A stretch of 64,000 nucleotides of DNA from Larix kaempferi (taxonomy: Eukaryota; Streptophyta; Pinopsida; Pinales; Pinaceae). The notes beneath the pieces were generated by a model that was not told the DNA's origin, did no database searches, and saw nothing but the letters and a program-made list of their open reading frames with translations. The stretch lies in contig BSBM01000712.1 in NCBI GenBank assembly GCA_027924585.1, forward strand, positions 1,126,001 through 1,190,000, read 5' to 3'. This document shows positions 1 to 11,851 of this stretch, piece by piece; the first letter of the stretch is position 1, and the number at the start of each line of letters is the position of its first letter. The translations under genes were made by a program, and so were the position numbers.

Positions 1-1
1 G

Positions 2-770
2 GACCAAGCAAGCAAAGACAATGTTGATTGCCTGATTGCAAATGTTAAAAGGTACAGAGAGATATGTTTCAAGGTAAGGGATAACTTGAAGAAAGAAGTG
101 TTAGTAGGGAATGAATTAAAGTTGAAATACAAAGAGTTGCATGAAGAGAAAGAAGAAACAACTTTGAAAATCCAGCAGCTCGAGAATGAAAATAATACAT
201 TAGAAATGTAGCTGTCAATCGCAGAAGGTAAGCAAAAAGACTTAAAGGCCCACGTAATAGAATTGGAAATTCATGAAGCCAACATTGTTCAACAAATTGA
301 ATTTTTCAAGCCTCAGTTCGAAAGGTTGATGCAAGAAAAGGAAGAGCTATTAGAACAACTCAAGGAAGCAAATGAGAAGAAGTAGGATCTAGCTACATTC
401 TACAAACAAGCCTGCGACGTGCAAGAAAAGACTCATCAATCGCTAGTGTTGATTTCAGAAGAGGTCTGCAGGATGAAGGAGATGATAACCAGGATGGCAG
501 CTATTGAGGTTGAGGTGCTAAAGATGAAGCATAAATATGCACTTCATGTGGTAGAAATAAATGAGTAATTTGAATGGAGGAAAGGGAGATTCGGATTTCC
601 CTCAAACTTGTGTGCTAAGACTACTGACAAATTAGACATGGATACAGGAGTCCTCGAGTTTTGCAAAGATTGTGGTGCCAAGTTAAGTCTTGAAATCAGA
701 AAAATCGTCAGAAAATGCCACACTTTCTACTCCAAGATCTGGGAACTCTTAGGAACTGTGCAATGGAGGT
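2..770 (+). pseudogene. Coiled-coil protein fragment, probably a retroelement accessory ORF
   Basis: One frame (frame 2) runs from the window edge to about 770, broken only by TAG 209, TAG 383 and TAA 566. The conceptual product is very rich in Glu, Lys, Leu and Gln with heptad-like spacing (for example QEKEELLEQLKEANEKK), so a long coiled coil is likely. A short Cys-containing stretch follows (LEFCKDCGAKLSLEIRK). I cannot assign a family. The coiled-coil end of the extra ORF in the Gypsy element at 27.8-30.4 kb is similar in character, which suggests the accessory ORF of a related element; that is inference. The frame stays open to 880, but past about 770 it overlaps antisense gag, so the junction lies near 770-780. 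Its 5' end is outside the window. Confidence 0.4.
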
Positions 771-776
771 TTCTGT

Positions 777-3160
777 CTATGCTGCATGGAATTTTTTGTT
801 GTAAGTGGTTGGGATATCCTCTATTTGTGGTATTTCACTGTGCAACGGGATTCTTGGTGACTTGGGTGGTGACTCTTTGAAAGTGTCTCGCGCTTCTTCA
901 AATACTTGTTTGTTTTTCTGTAAGTTGAAAGCAGGTGTCTTCCCAGTAGATTTTCTGATCCAGATTGTTTCAAGAGGAGTTTTGTTAGTTTCAAAATCTC
1001 GAGAAGTCGAGGCTTCTGCTCCTCTATCCCTCCCTTTGGTAGCGCCACTTTGTGTCACTGCATTAATACTTGGATCCGTAGGCCTTCTCTCTGTTGCGAT
1101 CAACTGAATGTTTCGGTTAGTGACATCTTGTTTTCTTTTCTGCATCTCTGCTGCTAGCACTGGGAAGACCTCAATAACATGATCAAAAGATTTGCAGTAA
1201 TTACAAGTACTGCATTCATTGGTACAGTCCATGGATAAGTGAACTTCCTGGCCACAGTTGTAAAAGATCATCTGGCCTCTTCCCCTTCCTTGTCCTGGAC
1301 CAGTATTTCTTCCTCTTCTGTGGAATCCTCCATGGCCTCTATATGCGCCTTGGTCATACTGCGCATTATCTTGCTTTGGTGGTGTTTGTTCTTGTACTCT
1401 GTATACTCTGTTATCATGCATATGCTCCATGTCTCACTTCCTTTCCTATATGAGCTTGTATGCTCTACAATTGGATTCATCATGTCCAACTCACTTACAG
1501 AAGTTGCAATATATATTCTTATGGGTGCGCACATAATTATGTATCAGATAACAGTCTTCAAGCCTGTGGCCTCACGTTTTACATATTTCACACCACGGCG
1601 CTTGATTATGATTTAGTGGATTCAGGGCTCCATTGTTAAGGTACTCTTGAAATAAAGGACAATGCTCTCTAGTGTTCCCTTCTTTTTTACATCATGTACA
1701 AAATACTTCTTCTCTCTCTTGTTTTCCCTTCTTCATATCCTGAAGCTATAATGTTAGGGTAGCTAACTGGGTCTGAATCTGAGACATCCCAGTGCTAGTA
1801 TCTCTAATTGGTGAAGCTTCTAGTTTCATCGTGATCTCCAAGGCTTCTGCATGCGAAGCTACTTTCTGCTGCATCAACAACAGTCTGATATGGGGAAACA
1901 ACGCCATCTCATTATGTTTTTGCTTTATTTCCTTTAGTTTTGTTATACATTGGGATTCTGACTTCAGTTTCTTGAACTCGCTCAATAGAGCAGCTTAATT
2001 TCTGCTAAGGTTATCTGATGTCCAACAGAATACTTCATGAACCAATTCAAGGCTCTATCTTTAAATGTGGTGATGAGCTATGCTTGCTTCACAGCATCAT
2101 CCTAAACTTGCTTAACACTCCATACAGCTTCACATAGAAACCAATGTTGTTCAGGGTCTTCTAGACCCGTTCCTTTGAATATCAGTAGCTTAATATCATT
2201 AGTCATCCTTCTCCTAGGTGGTGTAGTGTTCTGCGAAAGGTTCTGAGCGGAAAAAGTAAAGTTTTTCTTGTGCAGAATGTTCTGATATGGGATAGTCGAA
2301 TTCAGAATGGTCCGAGTCAGTATGATTTGAGTGCTCACTCTCGCGGTGTTACTAGGATTGATGCTCTGAGGATCAGGAATATTAACAATTGGAGGGTTTT
2401 GTACTGACGAAATATGAGAAATAGGATGCGCGGTACTTGAAACTAGTGGATTCTGCGGAGTAATAGGATGATAGGTGGTTGATAGAGGTGTGGTCTGGCT
2501 AGCATGCACAGTTTGTAAATTAATGTCTACGCGGAATCCATGTTCTTCGAAGGTCTTCTTAGTAGTATACTTATATTTTTTTCCACTTCTCAAATTATGT
2601 GTTTCTTCGTCAGAATCACTATAGATGCTATTGACCATTATAGACTCAAAACTTCTAGGAATATTTATTGCATTTTTCAAACACCTTTCTCAGCTAAAAG
2701 CATTTTAATGTATAAACTCAAATTGTTGAGGTACTTACCTCTGAAACCTTTGAAAAACTCTGCTTCGGCTGCGCTGTAGGAATTCAAGGTGTCCACAACA
2801 AATTCTATCATGAAGCCTTCCAGGATACTGTCAACCCAAAAGTCAACTGCTCTCGAGAATGAACTATCTAATGCTTTGAGCCTCGCAATGAGCTATGGGG
2901 TCCACTCGGTCAGTGTTTCTGGCGTGAAACAGTTCTTGTGCTTTGCGAGCCTTGACAACTACTCGTGCAACTCGTTTCCAAAAGATGCCCATAAAATTTC
3001 GTGAATATATTTCCATGGGTAAATATATATTGGAGAGATGCGGATTTCTATTCTCCTTCCTTGCGAAGTCTCTTTCTGTCTTCTCACACCAAGCCCATAT
3101 TTATTTCTTGTCTGGATGCAAGATTTCTGTAGTCAATGGAACCTTTTCTTCCGAGCACAT
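777..3160 (-). pseudogene. gag: Gypsy gag relic, antisense, with N-terminal domain and zinc knuckles
   Basis: Read on the minus strand this matches, piece by piece, the gag of the Gypsy element at 20.4-22.4 kb. The N-terminal region lies at about 3,150-2,650 (shared FFKGFRGKYLN-type motif). The capsid-like region lies at 2,200-2,100 (TGLEDPEQHWFLCEA) and 1,985-1,746 (FKKLKSESQCIT), where roughly 40 residues are missing relative to the other copy. The knuckle region lies at about 1,720-1,180. One knuckle has lost its first Cys (FYNCGQEVHLSMDC), another keeps CNFCK then VGHDE with a stop between. Here gag runs in frame into the start of the protease region, unlike the 22.4 kb copy. The match stops near 777, so the rest of pol is missing. 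Not functional. Confidence 0.8.
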
Positions 3161-3217
3161 CACTTCTTTCAAGCGCGGAAACTCGTCACAGATTCTTAGC
3201 GTGGAAACGGAACCATT

Positions 3218-4785
3218 TGTTGGCTTACATAACTATCTTAAGGTTTTCTATAAAGACCCAGGTTCTTCGCAGTTCAAGGAACCAAATAAACCCCTTTTCA
3301 CTGTCCCTTTCGGAAACAATCTGCGAGCAGACTGAGATCTCACCAGAGGAGAACTAATGGGGGATTTACGGAATCAGGTTTCCACAACTATGTGATGAGT
3401 TCTTAAACAGACTGATGAGCAGCGCGTTGCGAGGCTCGCACTGTGAACTGAGGACTGCACAAAGCTTAACCCCTTTGCGGTCAATACTCCTACAATCTGG
3501 GAGGCTTGTGCAACTCGCACATCCAAGGACTGCGTGGTTCAACGGAAGTTCGATAACAGGATAGTGCACCTAACAACTGTTCTTCCTCTCTAGGATCAAC
3601 TGGCTTCAACAAGCTATCCTTAGTGTTTTACCCATTTATCAATTGTCTTAGGTTATTTAATGGCTTATGGAATATGATGGAACCTAAAATACTGCGCACT
3701 TCTGGTGCTGCACTTCACGAGAGTTGTACTGTGCGAACTCCACTGACTCAAGCATCTATCCAACCGACTTATACATTCACAGACTTAGACATACTATGCG
3801 TCTAGCATTCATCCACATATGTGAAACTTAAAATATTATACCCATCTCATTTCTCATGGCGAATACATATAAAAGTAACACATAAAATGATAAGCAAGAT
3901 CTTAAGTATTCATTGTAAGCAAACAACAGATGCAAACATGTAAACAATCACACAACACAGGAATTTAATGTGGTTCACCCCCAGGATGGGAGCTACATCC
4001 ACAGTAACTGTTGTTGTATTAGTCTTTTGGGAAGGGTACAATAGTTCCAGTCTACGCACTCAGCTGCAGAATCTCTTCTCTCTCAATAGGTCTCTGTGCA
4101 CACAGCTTGCAGAGCCTTTACAATGGCTTTCAGCAATACAACACAGTATCACTCAGATTCAACAATTACGTTTCAACATTAACCCTTTCCCTTACAAAAT
4201 GGTGCCTTTCTATAGATCATGCTTGTAGGTCATGTCTTTACAATACACAGTAAAAAACCCTAAGGTTTCCTAAAACTGTCGCAATTTTCCCCTAATCGAA
4301 CTGTTAGGTGTTGATAGCAACTCTTCTGTCGTGGCCATCCTCTGTACGTGGTCACGTCGCTTCCAGCCTACCCTTTCAACCACATGCCGATTGTCATTTT
4401 CTCCTGGTCGTTCCTTCTCTAATGACCTTATACGGTCGGTTCACATCGTGCTTGCTTCACGCGTGTGACCGGTCTCTTTCCTTCCCCCTTACTCCTTACC
4501 CACCTACTTAGTAATCATGGAGTTTCTTAACCAAAAATACGTCTCTTTCATTTAGCCGACCTTACCTTCGTTCTTTACCCAAAACAGGTGCCCTACTAGC
4601 ACTTCGTACTTCGCAGAACCGGTCCTCAGCTGCACGGTTCCCATCGTGCCGATATTGCGATGTGCTCACATCGTAACTCCTCAAAACTGACTTGCACCAA
4701 AAAATATTCAACTGAACTGCACTTAACTTCGTAGTTCTGAAACTTGAATTACACAAATATTGGCCCACTTGTGCCAAGACCAACA
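3218..4785 (-). mobile_element. 5' LTR of the antisense Gypsy relic
   Basis: On the minus strand the LTR starts TGTTGGTCTTGGCACAAG (4,785 downward) and ends GTAAGCCAACA at 3,218. It is followed two bases later by the TGGTTCCG primer-site sequence also seen after the LTR at 20,230. Its 3' part (3,218-3,400) is recognisably homologous to the last ~150 bp of the Gypsy LTR at 18,768-20,229. It contains the GTGGATGTAG...GGTGAACCAC motif (3,970-4,003 on +) shared with Copia LTRs of the window. Length about 1,568 bp. The matching 3' LTR is not in the window. The 4,785 edge rests only on the TG terminus and is less certain than the 3,218 edge. Confidence 0.65.
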
Positions 4786-4918
4786 CCGTATTCTCTTCTC
4801 AATGAGCTCACCTAGAAGTTGTGACTCAATCAAACAGAGGCCTGCTCTATGGAAACCCTTAGAGGATCAAGACGACAAGGGATATTAGCGAAAAGGGCCA
4901 ATGTTTCCCGATTTTTGT

Positions 4919-6330
4919 CAAGCTTTTGTTTGGAACTTAAAGATGCCTCCTCCTGAACCCTATGAACCAAGTGGCCCTCATCATGGACAAGCTAAGAGAA
5001 TGGAAGGGTATAAACAAGAACACTCACGATCTCTACTTCAAGGGATGCCTCTTTCCGCTGAATGCCCAGCTAGAGGAATGTGGCATCAACAAGGATGTGT
5101 CGATTTAAATTGGGTCAGGGCTATGGGGAGGAGACGGAAAACCACCAGGAGCAGCAGAACCCTCCTCCTCTAAGAGATGCACATTTACAGAAGCAGTGAA
5201 AGCTAAGGAATCTACAACCTCCAAACCAAATCCAAGGGTTCTCTCAGGCCCGTATTTCATAGTGGAGCATCAATAGGAGATTCCTACAGCCAAGGTGGAC
5301 TTAACCTCGGCGTTTAAGTGTGACAGGTTAAGGAATACAACCATCATTTGTAGGTTCAGTGTACTGTGGTCCTCATCCATAAATTTGAGAGACTCTCTCA
5401 AGCAAATGTAGGGGACGGATCTAGAGCTCTTCGTGTGTTCCAAAGGATACTTCATTGTCAATTTTGAAACGAAGATTCATAGCGACCAAATCATAGAAGG
5501 AGGACCTTGGTTCTGGGGAAACTCGGGGTTGTATATGAGTAAATGGCACCCTGATTTTAACCCGTTAATAACTACACCAATGACTACACCGGTATGGGTA
5601 AGACTCCCGAACCTCCCCCGCAGTTTTGGTATCCATAATCCTTTGAAAGCATCGGTGACTCCTTAGGGAAGTTTATCAAAGAGGACACAGACAGAACATC
5701 GAAGGGGTTAGCCTTATTTGCACGCATTTGTGTGGAGTTGGATTTGAGCAAAGGACTTCCCGACAAGATTTACATCGAATGGGATGGTGGGTTATGTCCC
5801 TTCGTTTAGCCCCTTGATTACGAAAACACATCTTTCGAATGCAGATCCTGTCAGCAACCAGGGCACCTGCAAGAAGCCTACCCTACTTCACCAATTCACT
5901 CCATGAAAAGGCGACAGCATGAATGGCATGAAGGAAAGAATCAAAGGAAGCAACCCACCTTGGATACATAAGATGTCTCAGCGAGAGCTCCACCCTCCTC
6001 GGCTCCTGTGCCGAACTCGCCCCATGCAGTAGACCAGCAAGTCACTAATACGGAAAATCCACAGGGGGACCATAGAGAACCTCCCACTCTTGGTGAGACA
6101 ATGGATATGGACTTAGTAAGAGATTCCTCCATGGGTGGCCACAAGCGCCCACACGAATCTGATAACTTAGATAGTGACAAAGAAGCAGAATTAACACACT
6201 CTCAGGGCATTCCAGAGTGCTCCTAGCATCTGCTGACCATAACTCCCATCCTGTCGGCTCCTGATCAGTCATCAGGATGGATTGAAGTCAGGAAAAAGAA
6301 AAAAGATCCTAAATTGTCAATGCAAGGATA
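4919..6330 (+). pseudogene. DUF4283 / zinc-knuckle protein retro-pseudogene
   Basis: The frame MDKLREWKGINKNTHDLYFK...LWGGDGKPPG leads into a DUF4283-like domain (about 5,280-5,800) with VWVRLPNLP and, after a frameshift near 5,660, ARICVELDLSKGLPDKI. A CCHC knuckle follows (CRSCQQPGHLQEAY, about 5,840-5,880) whose last Cys is Tyr. The tail is Ser/Pro/acidic and ends in WIEVRKKKKDPK. Proteins of this type are nucleic-acid binding and in plants are linked to LINE ORF1 or domesticated relatives. Stops include TAA near 5,106, TAG near 5,274 and 5,409 and TAG near 5,806. No reverse transcriptase follows. With the poly(A) tract downstream, this looks like a retrotransposed transcript or an ORF1-only LINE derivative. 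Not functional. Confidence 0.7.
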
Positions 6331-6467
6331 GTACCCTCTTGGAAGGGAGTGTATCAGAGTTTTAAACTAGTTTAACTAAGAAGTTGTCAAGAAAAGTCAT
6401 CTTTCGATTGGCCCATTATGGGATTACCAACTAATGTTGTACAACTATGTTCCAAATTTTTTTGATT

Positions 6468-6503
6468 AATAAAAGGCTTCACATCTTACTTACAAAAAAA
6501 AAC
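6468..6503 (+). terminator. Polyadenylation signal and retroposed poly(A) tail
   Basis: AATAAA at 6,468-6,473 is followed 20 bp later by a run of eleven A (6,493-6,503). This ends the DUF4283 pseudogene transcript and is the normal spacing for a cleaved, polyadenylated RNA copied into DNA. I could not identify the target-site duplication. Confidence 0.6.
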
Positions 6504-6800
6504 GCCCACTAAGACCAACTTTATAAAAAAAAAAATTATAAAAAAAACTTATATAACATAACATTAAAAATAGAAAAACAAACAATTAAAAAACTAAAAA
6601 CCAAACCGTATTACAAAACCAAAAAAAAAAACAGTATAAAAATGAAAAAAAGTTATATAACAAAACGTAAAAACAAATAATTAAAAAAGAAAAACCAAAC
6701 CCTATTACAAAACCAAACAAATAAAGGCATGACTTTATAATGAAAAGTCAAACCATATAAGTGTTCTTTTAAATATTTGAAGGTTTTAGTAAGTTGAAGT
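6504..6800. repeat. A-rich diverged tandem duplication
   Basis: About 300 bp of A-rich sequence with two diverged copies of a ~100 bp unit. TTATATAACA recurs at 6,549 and 6,653, and a CAAAC..TATTACAAAACC block recurs near 6,602 and 6,695. No coding potential seen. Confidence 0.5.
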
Positions 6801-6807
6801 TTGAATT

Positions 6808-7055
6808 GTTTCATGGTTTCCATGCATACGGGGAGAGGTATTGGGGTGTGATTCTGAGAATCGCACTATCCCCTAGCCACCATTCCATGAGAAGTACTAG
6901 GGGAGCGATTTCAAGAATTGCACCACCTTCTAGTATTTTGAGAATCGCACTACCCTTTAGACACTACTAAGTGGTATGGTGGCTAAGGGGTGGCGCGATT
7001 CTCATTACCCCCCATTACCTCTCCCCATATACATGTAAATCCATGAAATTTCTAA
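6808..7055. mobile_element. Hairpin MITE-like element with ~65-80 bp inverted repeats
   Basis: The left arm (about 6,808-6,889) and right arm (about 6,971-7,055) are inverted copies: CATGCATACGGGGAGAGGTA on the left pairs with the reverse complement of TACCTCTCCCCATATACATG on the right. The similarity continues through GAGAATCGC and CTAGCCACCAT. The short centre repeats the arm motif GAGAATCGCACTA. It has no ORF and would fold into a long imperfect hairpin, as expected of a foldback or MITE-type non-autonomous DNA element. No clear target duplication was found and the superfamily is unknown. Confidence 0.6.
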
Positions 7056-8450
7056 GTATGCTTTTGCCATTTAATATATTTAAACTATTTTTATATATAT
7101 TTAAAGCATTTTTATATATTTTAAACATTTTTCATATATTTTTAAACCACTTTCATATATTTTTATAGTATTAAGTAATAATTTTGAATTACATATTTCT
7201 ATATTTGTTTTTTCTTTAAAGTTTTATTGATTTGATATAATTTTTAAAATTTATTAAAAGCATATTGAGGTCTAGAAAGAGAGCTGATAAATATTTCAAC
7301 GTGCATAATATTTTTTATTAGTTTCAAATAGTTAATGAAAATGTCAAATTTGACATTTTTTTAATAAGATATTTTTGCAATGTTTTGACTTTAAGACTTT
7401 ATTTTGAGAATAAATATTATGGTTTTAATATGTTAATTACAAATATATGATATAATTTTTGTTAAGTTTTTGTTAATCATCACCTTTTTTAAAATACTGT
7501 TAAACAATATCATTTTTATACATAAAATATCTGAAAATGGGTTAAAAATGGTTTGAAATGTCTTTATTTTCTCTCTTTTTTAAAAAACAATTGCTTACAA
7601 AAATGGCTTAAGTAAGAGAAAAGTTTAAAGAAAAAACTTCAAAAATGTATTATTTTTCATTCTAAGTAGCTTCTAAATGTTAAAAAAAATCGAAAATATA
7701 TGTAAATTTTCATTATAACTAGTTACTAAATGTATTTTTTTGTAAAATTTGAAAAAACCCAGTTGTAAAAAAAAAATTGTAGTACAACTACTAAAATTGA
7801 ACCCCAAAAAAACGAACAATGTCGGGTTGCATTTCCAGCTCTTATGCTCAAGCTTGAGCTGGTATTCTAAACACTCACAACAAAAACAAAATTATTATTT
7901 CATGCACATCTTAAATTGGAATTTCAACCCTCTTGTACTTGCATAAAAGGTCAAATTTTAATTTTTGGGGGGTTTTGAATTTGTATTCTCAACCCCTTTT
8001 AGTTTTCAAATTGATCTATAGTGCAGGTTTACTTTATCCTTCAAATAGTAATTTCCATCTCTCAGGTTCTCAGGTTCATGCTTGAAAACTGTATTTTCAG
8101 CCATTATGTGGAAAAACTAAAGATATTAGTTCTTTCTTGTATTTGTGGCCTTCATGTTCCTATATAAAAAGTTAAATTTTCAACATTCTTGTTGTGTCTC
8201 GAATCATGCTCTTGCATACAAAGTTAATTTTTCAGCATCCTTGTTGTGTCTCGAATTGTAGACTTAGCTCTTGTTTTTGGTTTTAAGATTACTCTTTCAG
8301 GCATGGTAATTTTCAGCCTTATATTTTTTATTGGAGGATGATTAGCATATACCATCTTTTGTGCTTGGAAATAGAGGCAGTAGGCTACAAAATGTTGGCT
8401 TTTTGGATTAAAAAAAGAGATATAAGCTCACATTGTACAAGAATAAAAAC
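7056..8450. other. AT-rich spacer, no gene seen
   Basis: Very AT-rich. A degenerate ATATTTTTAAA-type array occupies about 7,060-7,170. No coding region or RNA gene is recognisable. Confidence 0.6.
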
Positions 8451-8454
8451 TACA

Positions 8455-8634
8455 TTTTATGCAGTAGCTGGAAACTGGGATGAGGTAGCAAAGGTGAGAA
8501 CTTTGATGAAAGATAGGGGTGTGAAAAAGGAATCAAGTTGTTGTTGGATTGAGGCACAAAATAAGGTACACTCATTTGTTTTTGAGACATATCACACCCA
8601 TAAATGGAGGATATCTATACACAGTTAGAAGTCT
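8455..8634 (+). pseudogene. PPR protein E/E+ domain fragment
   Basis: The frame reads YAVAGNWDEVAKVRTLMKDR followed by GVKKESSCCWIEAQNKVHSF. This is the characteristic last-repeat-to-E-domain block of PLS-class pentatricopeptide repeat proteins, the organellar RNA-editing factors. A frameshift near 8,603 moves the continuation MEDIYTQLE into another frame before a stop at about 8,634. No PPR repeats precede it and no DYW domain follows, so only about 60 residues remain of a protein that normally has several hundred. Flanks are AT-rich spacer. Confidence 0.75.
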
Positions 8635-8640
8635 GAATTA

Positions 8641-10347
8641 TTTAATTTATTTTTTTAGAGATTAATAATATAAATGGTTTAATTTTGATTTTAAATTAAA
8701 ATATTAATAATTATGATTGTAATAGTCTAATATCAAGTGATATATGGAGTTGAAAGCATAAATGATTACAAGAAAGATATTAAAACCAGAAATGTAATTG
8801 ATTTTCTCTTAGCAACAATAAATATAATTGTAAAGGTTATCTCGGCATGAATGTACAAAGAATTTTAAGGAAGCTACTAAGTAGAAGTAAGCAAAATATT
8901 TTTGTACAAGATTGGTTGATGATGATGATGATGATAGTCAACTTTGGTCTATTGGACCTGAAGAAATTATTTTGTTTGATGTAAGAAATTATTTTTATGC
9001 TCAAAAAGCTTAGAGATAAGAGTACAAAGCCATAGCTTTGACAAGTTAAAAAATTAGAAAAATTATGTAAGCTTAGAAGCTTAGTCCTATCTTTTTATTT
9101 AATTAGTTATTTGGATTTTTTAAATTTAGCTATAGACAAACTTTATACATATGAAAATAAAAAATAAAACAGTAAATAAATATTTTTCCAAAAAAAAGGT
9201 AAATCAATTTTATATTTATTAATTTACCATTTATTTAATAATGATTAAAACATTAATTTTTAATAAATGTCATATAAACTTTTTAATCGTACTTAATCAT
9301 AGTCATTTTATTTTTATTATTATAGATAGAGAGAGATGTGGGCATGTCCATTTGTATAAAATTAGGATTAGGGCATTTAATTTGTACATCTAGTGTGGTG
9401 ACAAGTAGGATAAAAATTATAATATAATATAATAAAAATTTTGGGCCATTTTAGTTGAAACATATAATATATTGGGTGATTCATACTTTTTATAATTTCA
9501 TTAAAAAAAATTGTTTAAGAAGCGTTTTTATAAAGGCAACATAGCTAAAGTTAAAGTAGGGAATTTTATTGCTAAAGTTAAAGTTGGTCATTATAAGGTC
9601 TTATTTGGGAAGGTCTTATAGAGTCTGAATGACTAAGGGTAAAGTTGGGAGAGGGTTTTAGCTTATAGCTGGATGGAAAAGACTATGCTCTTTTGGTCTT
9701 TTGGGATTTAGTAGTCCCAAGTTCAAAACTGTTGGTGGATGGTTTTCTTATGTGTTAGTAGGAAGTCTTTTAGCAAGGTGGTAGGATATCAATGTTGTAA
9801 TATGTTATTGATGATAACCTATAGGACTTTAGACCAAAGTAGTTGTGGTACCTTTGAATGAACGGAAAAAAAGAGTTGAAGGGAGTTGACTTAAACATCA
9901 CTAATTTTTGTCAGAAGTTTATAATCTAAAAATAAAGGATAAAGAAAATGTATTTTTTAACCATTAAAAAAATAGGTCATTAAACATTAAGTGGAAAACA
10001 TAACTAAAGAATGATAAAAATGAAGATCACATAGGAGCCATCACAAAAATGATTTTTTTCCAAGAAAAAACAAACATTTTAATAATATATCATAGAGAAA
10101 TAAAAAATACATATGCATGTGCCATCTTGTTACTCTCAAAATAGCATAGTATGCTTCAACTTGAGCGAGAATTGAGAATTGAGAATTTTGATTATCTACC
10201 AAGTGTCTTCATTACAAATTTATATTAAAAAATTTCGATTATATTTTAGTTTTACAAAAAAATCAAATAGAAAAGTAACATTATTCTTTTTTCGATGCTT
10301 CCTTTCATCAGAAAGTGTGTAGTAGTGAGATTAAACATGGATAAAAT
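8641..10347. other. AT-rich spacer, no gene seen
   Basis: No supported gene. It holds a short (GAT)n microsatellite near 8,919-8,936 and a duplicated GCTAAAGTTAAAGT motif near 9,545-9,585. Confidence 0.6.
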
Positions 10348-10591
10348 GGGTCATGGGTGGAAAGTTATGTCCATATTTTTTTAAGAGCCTCATTAGGGTG
10401 ATGTTTTCATTAAACTCCTTATAGACATGTAGCAAGGTCAGAACAATGAAATGAGCTCTACCCTCTTTTGGGTCATGGTTGGAAAGTTATGTCCATATTT
10501 TTTTAAGAGCCTCATTAGGGTGATGTTTTCATTGAACTCCTTATAGACATGTAGGAAGGTGAGAACAATGCAATGAGCTCTACCCTCTTTA
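10348..10591. repeat. Tandem duplication, 2 x 122 bp
   Basis: GGGTCATGG starts both copies at 10,348 and 10,470. The copies differ by only a handful of bases across 122 bp, so the duplication is recent relative to the spacer. No coding content. Confidence 0.85.
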
Positions 10592-11479
10592 TTCTACCCA
10601 TTAGAAGGACATGCAATAGATTATTCAGCTTGAAGTTTTCCCACTCCACAATGAATTTAGAGTCTCTTGTTACTTATGTGATGTTTAAACCTATTTCCAT
10701 CTCAATTTTTAGCAATAACCAACGTGTACATAATACACCGTTATTGTTAGATCCCACTCTCATTTATTGTAAAACAAATAAGTTACTCCCCCCTTATAAA
10801 TATTAATCTCCATGCTCCACTTTTTTGTCACATAACCCCAATCTCAAAATTAAATGGGCCATCTACCAAAGTGCCCATATGTTTAAACCAACCCAAAAAT
10901 ATAATTGAAAGTCCATGATAAAACAAACATGATGGTCTTAGTCGTAAGCATAAACAAAGAGTCATCAAGTTGCATGACATTGCGTGGAAGATCATCATGG
11001 GTTGGATCCCAACCCATACTAGTGACTATTTAGAAAAGATATATACTCTCTTTTTTCACTTCGTCACGTCTACTTTACTAACTTTTTTTTCACCTTTCGA
11101 TGTCCCATTGCATCTTCTAGGACAATTGCTAATTAATAATTTTATTATTAATATTCCAATCACTTGTTTATAGATAAATCCAAAAAATGTCATCTCACTT
11201 GGCAGGATGATAATGAGTTCAAACTAAGTTCCACACTTTTTCAAACGATAATGACACGGCAGGGAGTCTCAAGCTAGGTTCCCAAGTACTCCCAAATGAT
11301 GATACTTGTCAAATAAGATTGTACTCCCAAATGATAAAAATGAAAAATTGACCAACTAGGATTAGAATTCCAACCATGGTCTCGCACCAATGGGTAATGT
11401 CGTATTGTGTGATATATTAAGTGTATGTAAGCATGAGAATTTCACATGATAATTTTAATTTGCACTTCGATAATTTCGT

Positions 11480-11629
11480 AAGTGATGGAAAACATATTTA
11501 GACATCTAAACAAAGGACTATAGTTTCTCAAGTGATGGAAAACATATTTAGACATCTAAACAAAGGACTATAATTTCTCAAGTGATGGAAAACATATTTA
11601 GACATCTAAACAAAGGACTATAGTTAGTG
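11480..11629. repeat. Tandem triplication, 3 x 50 bp
   Basis: AAGTGATGGAAAACATATTT starts at 11,480, 11,530 and 11,580. The three 50 bp units are nearly identical. Confidence 0.9.
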
Positions 11630-11851
11630 TTCCCTACGGTATCACCCGTACCACATCATTAGGTACGATATTCGCTAGTTTACATTGTTCTTGGTGGATA
11701 TCGTAAGTGCTCAACCACGAGAATCTCAAATGATTTGTTTTTTAAGTACCAAAATCCAACATTATTTGCCAACATTTGAACACGAGAATAGCTTTGTTTT
11801 TTATGATTTTCAACTTTACCCATTCTAAATGAAATGAATTTCAAATTATTA

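Noticed and set aside
777-1616. Plus-strand and alternative-frame ORFs at 805-1107 and 1239-1616
   Set aside because: They are the complement of the Gypsy gag zinc-knuckle region and have no independent support.
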